This document shows positions 9,401 through 18,064 of a DNA stretch of 64,000 bases, one piece after another. The first letter of the stretch is position 1. Each line of letters opens with the position of its first letter. A program made the translations under genes and the position numbers. The notes beneath the pieces are model-generated. The model was not told where the DNA came from and searched no databases. It worked only from the letters and a program-made list of their open reading frames with translations. The DNA is from JAFDCJ01 sp964527835 (lineage in GTDB: Bacteria > Desulfobacterota > Desulfobacteria > Desulfobacterales > JAFDCJ01). The stretch covers positions 1 to 64,000 of the forward strand of contig CAZGNV010000005.1 in NCBI GenBank assembly GCA_964527835.1, written 5' to 3'.

Positions 9401-9718
9401 ATGAAACAATTCGGTTGGACCATGACAGTGATCGCAGCGGTGTCTTTTTTGTTTTGGGCGGATTTTGCGTTTGCCGGGCGGGTGAAGCACCGGCAGATTC
9501 ATCAGCAGAAGCGAATACACCAGGGTGTGCACAGCGGTGAGCTTACCAGGCGCGAAACCTACCGGCTTGAACGCCAGCAGGTCCACCTGCAGCGCTCCAA
9601 ACGCCGGGCCTGGAGTGACGGCACCCTGACCCGCAGGGAACGGGCGCGGCTTGAACTGCAGCAGGATCGTGCCAGTTGGAACATTTACCGCGCCAAACAC
9701 AACGACAACCGGCGCTAA
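9401..9718 (+). CDS. Small secreted Arg-rich repeat protein
   Basis: The start at 9401 is chosen because it follows AAAGGAGAA and opens a signal peptide (hydrophobic 8-24, cleavage after FAFA). The mature part of about 80 residues is very basic and contains two similar units, GELTRRETYRLERQQ and GTLTRRERARLELQQ, about 34 residues apart, each a predicted charged helix. Similar short GxLTRxExxxL proteins occur in the periplasm of other proteobacteria without known function. It ends shortly before a strong terminator. Confidence 0.75.
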   Translation: MKQFGWTMTVIAAVSFLFWADFAFAGRVKHRQIHQQKRIHQGVHSGELTRRETYRLERQQVHLQRSKRRAWSDGTLTRRERARLELQQDRASWNIYRAKHNDNRR

Positions 9719-9741
9719 GCCCCATCGATGGCAAAACCGCA

Positions 9742-9774
9742 AGCGGCCGGGCACCTGTGCCCGGCCGCTTTTGT
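9742..9774 (+). terminator. Intrinsic terminator after the repeat protein
   Basis: A GC-rich near-perfect stem AGCGGCCGGGCAC / GTGCCCGGCCGCT (9742-9769) is followed by TTTTGTT. It closes the small secreted-protein gene. Confidence 0.9.
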
Positions 9775-9830
9775 TGGGGGATGTATTTTTCGCTTTTCAT
9801 GGGGGCCGCTTTGGGTTAATTTATCATCCC

Positions 9831-10799
9831 ATGAACCCGGATGGCGCAAATATTACCTTATACCTGGCCCCGCTGCGCGGTTTTACCGACTGCACCTTCC
9901 GCAATGCCTTCTGCCGTCATTTTGACGGGCTGGATCTGGCCGTCACCCCCTTTATCCCCACCGTGGATGCCAACCGTTTCAAGCGCTCACATTTAAATGA
10001 CGTTTTGCCGCCCAACAACCCGCAGCTGCCCATCGTACCCCAGATCATCGGCAACCGCGCCGAAAATTTCATTTCCCTGGCCAGCCGGCTGTACGAACTG
10101 GGCCACGAAACCGTCAACTGGAACCTGGGCTGCCCTTTTCCCATGGTGGCCAAAAAACAGCGCGGTTCGGGCCTGCTGCCCTATCCGGAAAAAATCGAGG
10201 CCTTTCTGGAAAAAACCATGGCCGCGATTCCCAACCGGCTTTCCATCAAAACCCGGCTGGGCCGCAAAAAAGCCGACGAAATCCTGAAACTGATGCCGAT
10301 TTTCAACCGCTATCCCCTCCGGGAAATCATCATCCATCCGCGCACCGGCAAACAGATGTACACCGGGGCGCCGGATCTCGAGACCTTTCAAAAATGCCTG
10401 GCCCTGTCGCAGCATCCGGTGGTCTACAACGGGGATATCACCAGCCCGGCGGTTTTCAAAGCGCTTGGCACCCGTTTCCCGGATGTCCGACGCTGGATGA
10501 TCGGCCGCGCAGCGGTGGCCAACCCCTTTTTGCCGGCGATCCTCAAAGCCGGCCGGGATGATTTTACGAATAAGGTTGAAGTCTTCAAAAGATTTTATGA
10601 TGACCTGTTCGACCAGTACCGCCAGGTGTTTTCCGGACCCGGCCACCTGCTGGACCGCATGAAGGGGTTCTGGACCTATTTTTCACAATCTTTTGAAAAC
10701 GGGCGCAGCATCCGCAAAAAAATACAGCGCACCTACAAGCTGCAGCGCTACCAGGAAATTGTGCAGCGTTTTTTTGAACAGGAGGCCGTGTGGTTGTAA
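9831..10799 (+). CDS. tRNA-dihydrouridine synthase family protein
   Basis: The start at ATG 9831 gives 322 residues beginning just before the family motif LAPLRGFTDCTFRNAF. This FMN-dependent TIM-barrel enzyme reduces uridine in the tRNA D-loop. NLGCPFPMV carries the catalytic Cys, GSGLLPYPE follows, IHPRTGKQMYTG is the phosphate/FMN part and MIGRAAVANPF closes the barrel. It resembles the DusC type but is divergent. It lies 16 bp before the sensor kinase gene and may share its transcript. Confidence 0.85.
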   Translation: MNPDGANITLYLAPLRGFTDCTFRNAFCRHFDGLDLAVTPFIPTVDANRFKRSHLNDVLPPNNPQLPIVPQIIGNRAENFISLASRLYELGHETVNWNLGCPFPMVAKKQRGSGLLPYPEKIEAFLEKTMAAIPNRLSIKTRLGRKKADEILKLMPIFNRYPLREIIIHPRTGKQMYTGAPDLETFQKCLALSQHPVVYNGDITSPAVFKALGTRFPDVRRWMIGRAAVANPFLPAILKAGRDDFTNKVEVFKRFYDDLFDQYRQVFSGPGHLLDRMKGFWTYFSQSFENGRSIRKKIQRTYKLQRYQEIVQRFFEQEAVWL

Positions 10800-10815
10800 G
10801 ACCGGGAGAACCGCC

Positions 10816-12780
10816 ATGAAAAAATTTTCGGTAAAAGCCAGATACCGCATTGGAACCGCGGTCATCGTTTTGCTGTTCTGCAGTGTTGTCTCGGTGCTCA
10901 TCTATTACTACCTGAAGGAATCGGCGACCCGGACCATTTACAAGGAAACCGAGATTTTCATCCAGGCCGCCGACGCCACCCGGACCTACGTCAAGGACGT
11001 GCTCCGGCCGGAGATCACCCGGCGGCTGCCGCCCGGAACCTTCATTCCCCAGGCCATGTCGACTTCCTTTGTCGGCCGGGAAATCATGGCCCGCCTGAGG
11101 CAGCGCTTCCCCGATTTTCAATACCGGCGGGCCGCCCGCAATCCCATGAACCCCATCAACCAGGCCGATGCATTCGAGATCTCGATGCTCGACTGGTTCA
11201 GGGAGCATCCATCGGCCGGCGAATGGCACGGACTCATTCACAAGCAGGGGGCGTCCTATTACTCACGGCTCAGGGCGATCTATGCGGAATCCGAATGCCT
11301 GGTCTGCCATGGAGATCCCCGGGACGCACCGGCGGACATGAAAAAGCTGTACGGCACCCGGGGCGGCTACGGCTACCGGGTCGGAGACGTGGTGGCCGCC
11401 GACACGATCTATATTCCGGTGGATGTCTCTTTTGTCCGCATCAAGGAAACCGCCCTGGGGGCCTTTCTGGTCACCGCTATTTTCCTGTTTACGCTGATTG
11501 CCATGCTCTACCTGCTTTTTAACCGCACCGTCGTTCTTGAACTCAAAGGCATTCTGTCCACCTTTCGCAGCCTTTCCGGCAAGCCGGCTGATGAAAATCT
11601 TATGGAAATCGAGGCGTCCCAGGATGAATTCGCCCAGCTCAAAAACGCCTTCGAAACCGTGGCCGCAGATCTGACCCAGGCCCACGGTGAACTGACCGCC
11701 TCCGAATCCAAGTACCGCCACCTGTTCGAAAACTCCCGGGATGCCATTTTCATTTTTGACCGCCAGGGCCGGGTCAGCGACATCAACGCGGCCGGCATCC
11801 GGATGTTCGGGTTTACAGACCGGCAAGAAGCCCTGTCCATCGAAACCCTGCTGCAGCTGTTCTGGGACACCCGCGACGGCGAGGCCTTTGTTGAAAAGCT
11901 GACCAGCCAGGGATTCGTCCAGGGCCTGGAAGTGTCCATGGTCAATCGCGAGGGGCGCCGGATCGAAGCCATGATTTCGGCTGCTGCGCGCCGTGACGAG
12001 ACCGGGGCGGTCATCGGCATCGAAGGCATATTCCGGGATATTACGGAAAAGCAAAAACTGGAAAAATACCTGGCCCAGGCTGAAAAACTGGCCGCCATCG
12101 GCCAGCTGGCCGCCGGGGTGGCCCATGAAATCAACAACCCCTTAGGAGTCATCGCGTGCTACTCCAACCTCATCGGCAAGGACCTGGACGAAAACTCGCC
12201 GGCCGCCAAAGATCTGCAGATCATCAAAAAACACACCGAACAATGCAAGTCCGTGGTCCAAGCGCTGCTCAGTTTCGCCCGGATTTCGGATCCCAAAAAG
12301 GCGCCGGTGAATATCCACGGTTGCATCGAAACGGTGCTTTCGATATTGAACCTCCAGTTTGAACGCCATAAGATATCGATTCACAAGCAATTCGGCTCCG
12401 ACATTCCCAGGATCACCGCCGATGCCTCCCAGATGGAGCAGGTCTTTATGAATCTGCTGATCAACGGCGTGCAGTGCCAGCCCAACGGCGGTGAAATCAA
12501 AATCAAAACGACCCTGGACAAAACCGCCCGCTGGCTTGTCATTCAAATCAGCGATTCGGGGCCGGGCATTGCCGAAAAATACATCGATCGCATATTCGAC
12601 CCGTTTTTTACCACCAAGTCTGAGGGCCAGGGGACCGGGCTGGGCCTTTCGGTCAGCTTCGGCATCGTGCAACGCCACGGGGGGGATATCACGGTGAAAA
12701 GCGCCCCCGGCAGAGGCAGCACCTTTACCATTCGTCTGCCCCTGGATGAAGGGCCTCAAAGGGCGGAGAAAACAACATGA
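10816..12780 (+). CDS. c-heme sensor histidine kinase (Tll0287-like/PAS)
   Basis: The start at ATG 10816 follows GGGAGAACC. The 654-residue protein has a transmembrane helix at about 12-32, then a periplasmic domain resembling the Tll0287/DUF3365 heme-binding sensor, with CLVCH at 161-165 as a covalent heme c site. A second transmembrane helix lies near 210-235. Next come a PAS domain (about 285-400), HisKA with the phospho-acceptor His 437 in GVAHEINNP, and an HATPase domain (DSGPGI, GTGLGLS). By family it should sense redox or a small ligand outside the membrane and phosphorylate the regulator encoded next, whose ATG overlaps its stop codon. Confidence 0.85.
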   Translation: MKKFSVKARYRIGTAVIVLLFCSVVSVLIYYYLKESATRTIYKETEIFIQAADATRTYVKDVLRPEITRRLPPGTFIPQAMSTSFVGREIMARLRQRFPDFQYRRAARNPMNPINQADAFEISMLDWFREHPSAGEWHGLIHKQGASYYSRLRAIYAESECLVCHGDPRDAPADMKKLYGTRGGYGYRVGDVVAADTIYIPVDVSFVRIKETALGAFLVTAIFLFTLIAMLYLLFNRTVVLELKGILSTFRSLSGKPADENLMEIEASQDEFAQLKNAFETVAADLTQAHGELTASESKYRHLFENSRDAIFIFDRQGRVSDINAAGIRMFGFTDRQEALSIETLLQLFWDTRDGEAFVEKLTSQGFVQGLEVSMVNREGRRIEAMISAAARRDETGAVIGIEGIFRDITEKQKLEKYLAQAEKLAAIGQLAAGVAHEINNPLGVIACYSNLIGKDLDENSPAAKDLQIIKKHTEQCKSVVQALLSFARISDPKKAPVNIHGCIETVLSILNLQFERHKISIHKQFGSDIPRITADASQMEQVFMNLLINGVQCQPNGGEIKIKTTLDKTARWLVIQISDSGPGIAEKYIDRIFDPFFTTKSEGQGTGLGLSVSFGIVQRHGGDITVKSAPGRGSTFTIRLPLDEGPQRAEKTT

Positions 12781-14165
12781 CCGATACCATTTTGATTGTC
12801 GATGACGAACCGGACCTGCTGCGCGGCCTGGTGCGAACGGTTTCCATGGAAATCGGCTGCCGGGTGCTTTCAACCGCGTCCGGTGCCAGGGCCCTGGAAA
12901 TTATCCGCAACGAACCGGTGGATGTGATCCTGGCTGACATCCGCATGCCGGAAATGGACGGCCTCACCCTGCTGCAGACCGTCAAGAAACTGGATCCCGC
13001 CATCAGCGTCATCATCATGACCGCTTACGGGAGCATTGAATATGCCGTCGAAGCCCTCAAGGCCGGCGCGTACGATTTTATCCAGAAGCCCCTGGACGAG
13101 GACCGCCTGCTGCATCTGCTGAAAAAGGGGGTGGAGCTGAATCGGTTGGTGCGCGAAAACGCCCGGCTTGTGCGCAAAATCCGGCAGATGGAACCTTTCG
13201 AGGACATGATCGGTAAAAGCGAGCCCATGCTCAAGGTCTTCTCCACCATTCAAATGCTGGCCCGCAGCGAGGTGACCGTACTGATCCGCGGCGAGACCGG
13301 CACCGGCAAAGAGATGGCGGCCCGGGCCATCCATCGCCTCAGCGACCGGGGACAGCGGGACCTGGTCACGGTCCACTGCCCGGCGATTCCGGAGTCGATT
13401 CTCGAAAGCGAACTGTTCGGCTACCGCAAAGGAGCGTTTACCGGTGCCGACCGGGACCAGGTTGGTTTTTTCGACCAGGCCCGCGGCAGCACCATTTTCC
13501 TGGACGAAATCGGCGATCTGCCGCCCGGGCTGCAAACCAAGCTGCTGCGGGTGCTCCAGGACAAGACGGTTCAGCCCCTGGGTGCTGGTGCCAGTCACCG
13601 GGTGGATGTGCGCATTATCGCCGCCACCAACCAGGACCTGGAACAGCGCATGGCCCAAAACCGGTTTCGCGAGGACCTTTATTACCGGTTGAACGTGGCT
13701 TCCCTGGTCATGCCGCCCCTGCGGCGGATGCGCGAGGACATCCCGTTGCTGGTGACCCATTTTCTTGAAAAATTGGCCCAAGAACAGAACCGTCCACCCA
13801 AATCCATCTCCCCCCAGGCCCTGGATCACCTGTGCCACCGAGACTGGCCCGGCAACATCCGGGAACTGGAAAACACGCTGCGGGGATGGTGCGCCACCAC
13901 CCCCGGCGATGTGCTGACCCTGGATGGGACCGGCGATGCCACGGACGAAACATCCCCGCAGCTGAATGCCGGGGATCTTTCCCTGCCCTACAAGGTTCTC
14001 AAACAGGAAACCATCCGCAAGTTTACCCTCAACTACCTGCACCAACTGCTCGCCCACACCCGGGGCAACGTGAGCCTGGCGGCGGAAATCAGCGGCATCA
14101 AGCGTCAATCCCTTCAGAAAATCATCAGCCGCTACGGGGTCGATGTGGAAAAATACCGCTGCTGA
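12777..14165 (+). CDS. NtrC-family sigma-54 response regulator
   Basis: This 462-residue activator overlaps the kinase gene by 4 bp (ATGA), so it is the cognate regulator. The receiver domain has the DD pair near 9-10, phospho-acceptor Asp 54 (LADIRMPEMDG) and the conserved K near 104. The AAA+ domain has Walker A GETGTGKE at 172-179, the sigma-54 contact loop GAFTGA at 219-224, and Walker B TIFLDEIGDL. A Fis-type helix-turn-helix is at the C-terminus. It should activate sigma-54 promoters. Targets are not visible in the window; the YeiH-like operon downstream is a candidate only by position. Confidence 0.93.
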   Translation: MTDTILIVDDEPDLLRGLVRTVSMEIGCRVLSTASGARALEIIRNEPVDVILADIRMPEMDGLTLLQTVKKLDPAISVIIMTAYGSIEYAVEALKAGAYDFIQKPLDEDRLLHLLKKGVELNRLVRENARLVRKIRQMEPFEDMIGKSEPMLKVFSTIQMLARSEVTVLIRGETGTGKEMAARAIHRLSDRGQRDLVTVHCPAIPESILESELFGYRKGAFTGADRDQVGFFDQARGSTIFLDEIGDLPPGLQTKLLRVLQDKTVQPLGAGASHRVDVRIIAATNQDLEQRMAQNRFREDLYYRLNVASLVMPPLRRMREDIPLLVTHFLEKLAQEQNRPPKSISPQALDHLCHRDWPGNIRELENTLRGWCATTPGDVLTLDGTGDATDETSPQLNAGDLSLPYKVLKQETIRKFTLNYLHQLLAHTRGNVSLAAEISGIKRQSLQKIISRYGVDVEKYRC

Positions 14166-14763
14166 TTATGGACTGCCCTGCTGCAAACAACAGAGTATCA
14201 ATCGGAATATTTATAATTGCCCCGAGTGGCGGGAAATTAATCCCTTGCCCGCCATCCTGGGGCAGGTAAACCTTCCTAAGGCAGGTAAACCTCCGGCGGA
14301 TTAAATGCCGCCGGCCAGTGGCATCCATCCTGCGGCTGCCAACTTTTGGCGGCACCCCCACCGGTTTTAATCAAGCCCGCTTCTTGTCTTCAACATTTTG
14401 TATTTATTGGTTTTTTCGAAGAAAGCCGGCCGTTGCCCCAGGAACCTGCATGTCACCTCAAGGCGGCATGCAGATGGTTTTAACCGCCGATATATTAAAT
14501 TTAACCTGTAAATACAATTGGTTACTTGCCACTGGCGCCTGTGGCACACTCTTTGCTCTGCTGGAGCAGATAACATTTTGCAATTTTCAACGCTCAACCC
14601 TGAACCGCTCTTTTTCAGAAAAGGGTTGATGGCGCTCGAAAATGACTTCCAACGAAGTCAACCCAAGTTCGTTGTTCATAGGTTGCCGCTAGCGGCCTAA
14701 ACAAGCTTTTTACGGGACTGTCAACCTTAACACCGTGAACCAAAAGCAGAAAGGAGGAAAATT
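14166..14763. other. Long intergenic region with small repeats
   Basis: No gene is seen in about 600 bp. It contains a stem GGCGGG/CCCGCC near 14228-14252, a tandem pair of GGCAGGTAAACCT (14261-14273 and 14280-14292), an inverted repeat CCGGCGG/CCGCCGG (14293-14314), and one copy of the 28-bp dispersed repeat (14621-14648). It presumably holds the promoter of the transporter operon, but no confident -35/-10 or -24/-12 pair was found. Confidence 0.55.
14621..14648 (-). repeat. 28-bp dispersed repeat, copy a
   Basis: On the minus strand this reads AAGTCATTTTCGAGCGCCAT followed by CAACCCTT. It differs at 2 of 28 positions from each of the copies at 27319-27346 and 29077-29104, which are in the opposite orientation. 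It lies in non-coding DNA upstream of the transporter operon. Confidence 0.8.
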
Positions 14764-16524
14764 ATGGCTGAAGGCAATGGCGACGTCGTAAAAGACGTCG
14801 GTAAGTGGGAGTGGTCCGAACTGTGGAAAAAAGAGGACTGGTGGGCGATCTGGCTGGGGTTTGCGATTCTGATCGCTGGCATCATCATCTATTTTCCCCA
14901 TGCCGGGACCCTGAAAACCAAGCTGGCAGCGGCCGAAGCCAAGTATGCGGCCCAGGCCCAGCGAACCGACAAGCTCAAGACCATCGCCTGGTATCAACTC
15001 TACGATGCCAAGAAAAAAGTCAAGGCCAAGGACATTGCCGCCGGCAAATGGCTTAAAAAATTCACCAGCAAACCGAAGAAATGGTCCACCAATCCGGTCA
15101 ATGCGTTCGTCATGAGCAAAGCCGAGGCTGACGCCAAGGTGGCCAAGGCCAAGGTGAAATATGACAAGGCCAAGGCAGCCGAAAAGGCGGCGTTTGCGGC
15201 GGCGGTCGCGGCTGAAAAGGCCGCCGAAGCCGCCGGCTTCAGCGATGCCATGCTCAACGAAAAGGCCAAAACGGCCATCAACAAGTGGCGCGACGCCAAG
15301 CTGGTCGCCGGCAAGGCCAAGAAGAAAACCAAAGCCAAGCCTTACAACCAGATCGGTTCTCTCATCGCCCTCGGCGTGTGCTTTGCGCTGTTTTTCGCCA
15401 TCGGCATCGCAGCCATGGGAAAATCCGTTCCCAAGTTTCTGACCGGCTTTATTTTCGTGTTCCTGGTCGCCATACTTGCCTACATTGCGGCCAACCAGGC
15501 CACCATGAAGCATTACGGCATCGGCTATGCGGCCTGGGCGATTTTTTTCGGCATGCTCATCAGCAACACCGTGGGAACCCCCAAGTGGGCCATGCCGGCG
15601 GTGCAGACCGAATATTACATCAAGACCGGCCTGGTCCTGCTGGGCGCCAAGATCCTGTTTGAAAAAATCATCGTCATCGGAACCGCCGGCATCTTCGTCG
15701 CCTGGGTGGTCACCCCGACGGTCTGGCTGGTGACTTACTGGTTCGGCCAGAAAATCGTCAAGATGCCGTCCAAGCGTCTCAACGCCACCATCTGCTCCGA
15801 CATGTCGGTGTGCGGGGTGTCGGCGGCCATCGCGGCTGCCGCGGCCTGCAAGGCCAAAAAAGAGGAGCTGACCCTGGCCGTGGGCCTGTCGCTGGTCTTC
15901 ACCTCGGTCATGATGATCCTGATGCCCATTGTCATCAAGGCCACCTTCCCGGTGGACAAGCAGCTGATCCTGGGCGGGGCCTGGATGGGAGGCACCATCG
16001 ATGCCACCGGCGCGGTGGCCGCGGCGGGTGCGTTTCTGGGGGAAAAGGCCCTGTACGTGGCCGCCACCATCAAGATGATCCAGAACGTGCTCATCGGGGT
16101 GATCGCCTTTTTTATCGCCCTGTACTTTACCACCAAGGTCGAAGTGGCCGAAACCGGCGTCCAAGTCGGCCCCATGGAAATCTGGTACCGGTTTCCGAAA
16201 TTCGTGCTCGGGTTTATCGCCGCCTCGATCGTCTTCTCGCTGTTTTACACCTATTTCAACAACCAAATCGATGGTCTCGGGGCAACCATGATCGACCAGG
16301 GGACCATCAAGGGAATGAGCGACCTTTTCAGGGGCTGGTTTTTCTGCCTGTCGTTTGTGAGCATCGGGCTGGCCACGAACTTCCGCGAACTCAAAGAGCA
16401 CTTCAAGGGCGGCAAACCCCTGATTCTCTATGTCTGCGGACAATCGTTCAACCTGGTAATGACGCTGGTGGTGGCCTACATCATGTTCTACGTGGTGTTT
16501 CCGGAATTGACGGCGACCATCTAA
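14764..16524 (+). CDS. YeiH-family putative sulfate exporter, extended form
   Basis: This 586-residue integral membrane protein starts after AAAGGAGG. The C-terminal two thirds (from about residue 195) matches the YeiH/PF03601 putative sulfate exporter family: many transmembrane helices, CSDMSVCGVSAAIAAAAAC and GGTIDATGAVAAAGAF. Unlike the usual proteins of about 340 residues, it has an N-terminal transmembrane helix (about 28-47) and then about 140 residues rich in Lys and Ala (AKVAKAKVKYDKAKAAEKAA) that look like a coiled coil outside the bilayer core. Family role: export of sulfate or a similar anion. It leads a likely operon with two further membrane-protein genes. Confidence 0.8.
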   Translation: MAEGNGDVVKDVGKWEWSELWKKEDWWAIWLGFAILIAGIIIYFPHAGTLKTKLAAAEAKYAAQAQRTDKLKTIAWYQLYDAKKKVKAKDIAAGKWLKKFTSKPKKWSTNPVNAFVMSKAEADAKVAKAKVKYDKAKAAEKAAFAAAVAAEKAAEAAGFSDAMLNEKAKTAINKWRDAKLVAGKAKKKTKAKPYNQIGSLIALGVCFALFFAIGIAAMGKSVPKFLTGFIFVFLVAILAYIAANQATMKHYGIGYAAWAIFFGMLISNTVGTPKWAMPAVQTEYYIKTGLVLLGAKILFEKIIVIGTAGIFVAWVVTPTVWLVTYWFGQKIVKMPSKRLNATICSDMSVCGVSAAIAAAAACKAKKEELTLAVGLSLVFTSVMMILMPIVIKATFPVDKQLILGGAWMGGTIDATGAVAAAGAFLGEKALYVAATIKMIQNVLIGVIAFFIALYFTTKVEVAETGVQVGPMEIWYRFPKFVLGFIAASIVFSLFYTYFNNQIDGLGATMIDQGTIKGMSDLFRGWFFCLSFVSIGLATNFRELKEHFKGGKPLILYVCGQSFNLVMTLVVAYIMFYVVFPELTATI

Positions 16525-16649
16525 CGTCCCAATCCACAGGGCGGCGACGGGTCCCGGGACTCTATCTTCGGGGCCGCCGTCCCCTGAACTTTATAAAAAC
16601 CGCGGTGCCGGTCGGATCAATTCGGCCGGCACCCGACAGGAGATCGCCA

Positions 16650-17024
16650 ATGCGCAACACTCCCCCAACCGGTGCGGATCCCGCCCCCCTTCTGCCCGGC
16701 AAAAAGTCCCGGCTGCACGGGTGGGCGGTGCTGGTGTTCGTGCTGTTTTTGCTGTGGGGCTTTGCCTTCGTTGTCGGCCCCTGGGCCCAGCACCGCATCC
16801 CCCTGATGGATCAGATCGTTCAAATCGCAGATGAGCGCGACATCGACATGGGGGCCTATTTTTATACCGAGATCGAGGCTTCCTACAACGGGGAGCGCTA
16901 CCTGAAAGGGGCCCTGGATCTTGGAGTGCCTGGAGAGGCCGGCTTCACCCCTCTGTTTTTGTCCGGCATGGCCGTCTGCTTCATTTTGCTGTGGCTGGGC
17001 TACCGCTACCTGCCCATGGACTAG
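16650..17024 (+). CDS. Small two-helix membrane protein, unknown
   Basis: The start at ATG 16650 follows AGGAGAT. The 124-residue protein has a basic N-terminus, a first transmembrane helix (WAVLVFVLFLLWGFAFVVG, about 26-44), about 55 residues on the other side (DQIVQIADERDIDMGAYFYT), and a second helix (about 102-118). No family is recognised. Its position between the YeiH-like transporter and another membrane protein suggests an accessory role in that transporter. Confidence 0.7.
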   Translation: MRNTPPTGADPAPLLPGKKSRLHGWAVLVFVLFLLWGFAFVVGPWAQHRIPLMDQIVQIADERDIDMGAYFYTEIEASYNGERYLKGALDLGVPGEAGFTPLFLSGMAVCFILLWLGYRYLPMD

Positions 17025-17074
17025 ACCGGCCATTGAACGGTTGCCGCCGCTGCGCTGCCGTGCTATAGGAAGGC

Positions 17075-17668
17075 ATGCAAACGACAATGGCGGGTCTTGA
17101 AGAAAAAAAGGCGCTGATCCTGGCCCATGAAAAAACCACCGCCCGTGCGGTGGCCCGGATCGTCATCGAAAAACCGGTGCTCAGTGTCTGGATGATCCTG
17201 GTCCCGATTTTTTTTGTCTACTACTTTTACCGCCTGAAAAAATATGCCGACGGCAGCAAGGATTTTGTCGACAACTTTCTGGTCACCCGGCAGCGCTGCC
17301 TGGATGAAGCCTGCCGGGCGGTGCAAACCGGCGGCGGGCCCCACGTCCAGCAGGTGGTCTCCCTTTCAAGCGCCCCTGCCAAAACCCACGGCGCCTATGC
17401 CGAATGGATCCGGGTGCTGGTGGATCACTACATGGACCTGCTGCGAGCCGACGGCGACACCTACGAAGCCCTGGTGCGAGCCGTCTACAAAAACCGCACC
17501 AACTACCTTCTTTTTTTAAACCGCCTGGGACAGGTCGAACACCAGTTCGACGAGGCCCTCAAACCCCACCTGCAAAAAACCACCGAAGGGGTCAACTCCA
17601 TCGTCCGCGACATGGAAAAAAGCGCCGCCGACTTTCGGCGGGATCATGCGCAAAAAGTTTTCCCCTGA
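17075..17668 (+). CDS. Single-helix membrane protein, unknown
   Basis: This 197-residue protein starts after TAGGAAGG. It has a helical N-terminus, one hydrophobic segment (VLSVWMILVPIFFVYYFYRL, about 35-54) and a long helical cytoplasmic part with no Cys or His cluster. I do not recognise the family. It lies 50 bp after the previous membrane gene and is the third gene of the transporter operon. Confidence 0.7.
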   Translation: MQTTMAGLEEKKALILAHEKTTARAVARIVIEKPVLSVWMILVPIFFVYYFYRLKKYADGSKDFVDNFLVTRQRCLDEACRAVQTGGGPHVQQVVSLSSAPAKTHGAYAEWIRVLVDHYMDLLRADGDTYEALVRAVYKNRTNYLLFLNRLGQVEHQFDEALKPHLQKTTEGVNSIVRDMEKSAADFRRDHAQKVFP

Positions 17669-17829
17669 TCTTTTCAGCCTTAACACTCGGCAAGGCTCCA
17701 TGCAGGTTGAATTCCATCCTATCGTGGTTATACTTTGTGGTATAGAAGCGGCGGTTCAAACAGTGCCGAAACCCTGGTCGCCCGACAGCGTCCGGCCGTA
17801 CCGACAATGCAATTATAAAGAGGTGCATC

Positions 17830-17967
17830 ATGACCGATCAATCAAAACATAGCCAGTGCTCCACGAACTGTGAGGCTCTGTTCAGGAAATGTCTCGAAAC
17901 CGGAGAGCATGAATCCGTGTGCCGGATGCAGCGGGTTCCCTGCGACTGCAGCTGCTCTGAAGACTGA
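17830..17967 (+). CDS. 45-residue cysteine-rich small protein
   Basis: A short frame begins after AAAGAGGTG and ends 30 bp before a perfect terminator. It encodes 45 residues with seven cysteines (positions 10, 14, 21, 31, 38, 40, 42), ending CDCSCSED. There is no signal peptide or membrane segment, so it is probably cytoplasmic, and the Cys pattern would suit a metal or Fe-S site or a redox role. The ribosome site, terminator and composition support a real gene; the function is unknown. Confidence 0.7.
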   Translation: MTDQSKHSQCSTNCEALFRKCLETGEHESVCRMQRVPCDCSCSED

Positions 17968-17996
17968 ACAGCCAGCCATTGACATGAATCATAAAC

Positions 17997-18026
17997 AAAA
18001 ACCGGGGAAAAACCCCGGTTTTTTTA
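17997..18026. terminator. Intrinsic terminator after the Cys-rich gene
   Basis: A perfect stem AAAACCGGGG / CCCCGGTTTT with a 5-nt A loop is followed by a T-run. The leading A-run means it can also work for minus-strand transcription of prmA, whose end is about 40 bp away. Confidence 0.92.
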
Positions 18027-18064
18027 TGTTCATGGATCCCGGCGCAGCCCTGGTTCGCCATGCC

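Noticed and set aside
11263..14108. Long minus-strand frames opposite the kinase and regulator
   Set aside because: Both plus-strand genes have complete domains; the antisense frames have low-complexity composition and no starts with ribosome sites.
14261..14292. CRISPR-like or integron-like repeat
   Set aside because: There are only two 13-bp units with a 6-bp spacer; no array, no cas genes and no integrase.
14710..16443. 577-codon open frame on the minus strand opposite the YeiH-like gene
   Set aside because: It is antisense to a clear transporter, rich in Gly/Asp/His as expected from a GC-rich complement, and has no ribosome site or family motif.
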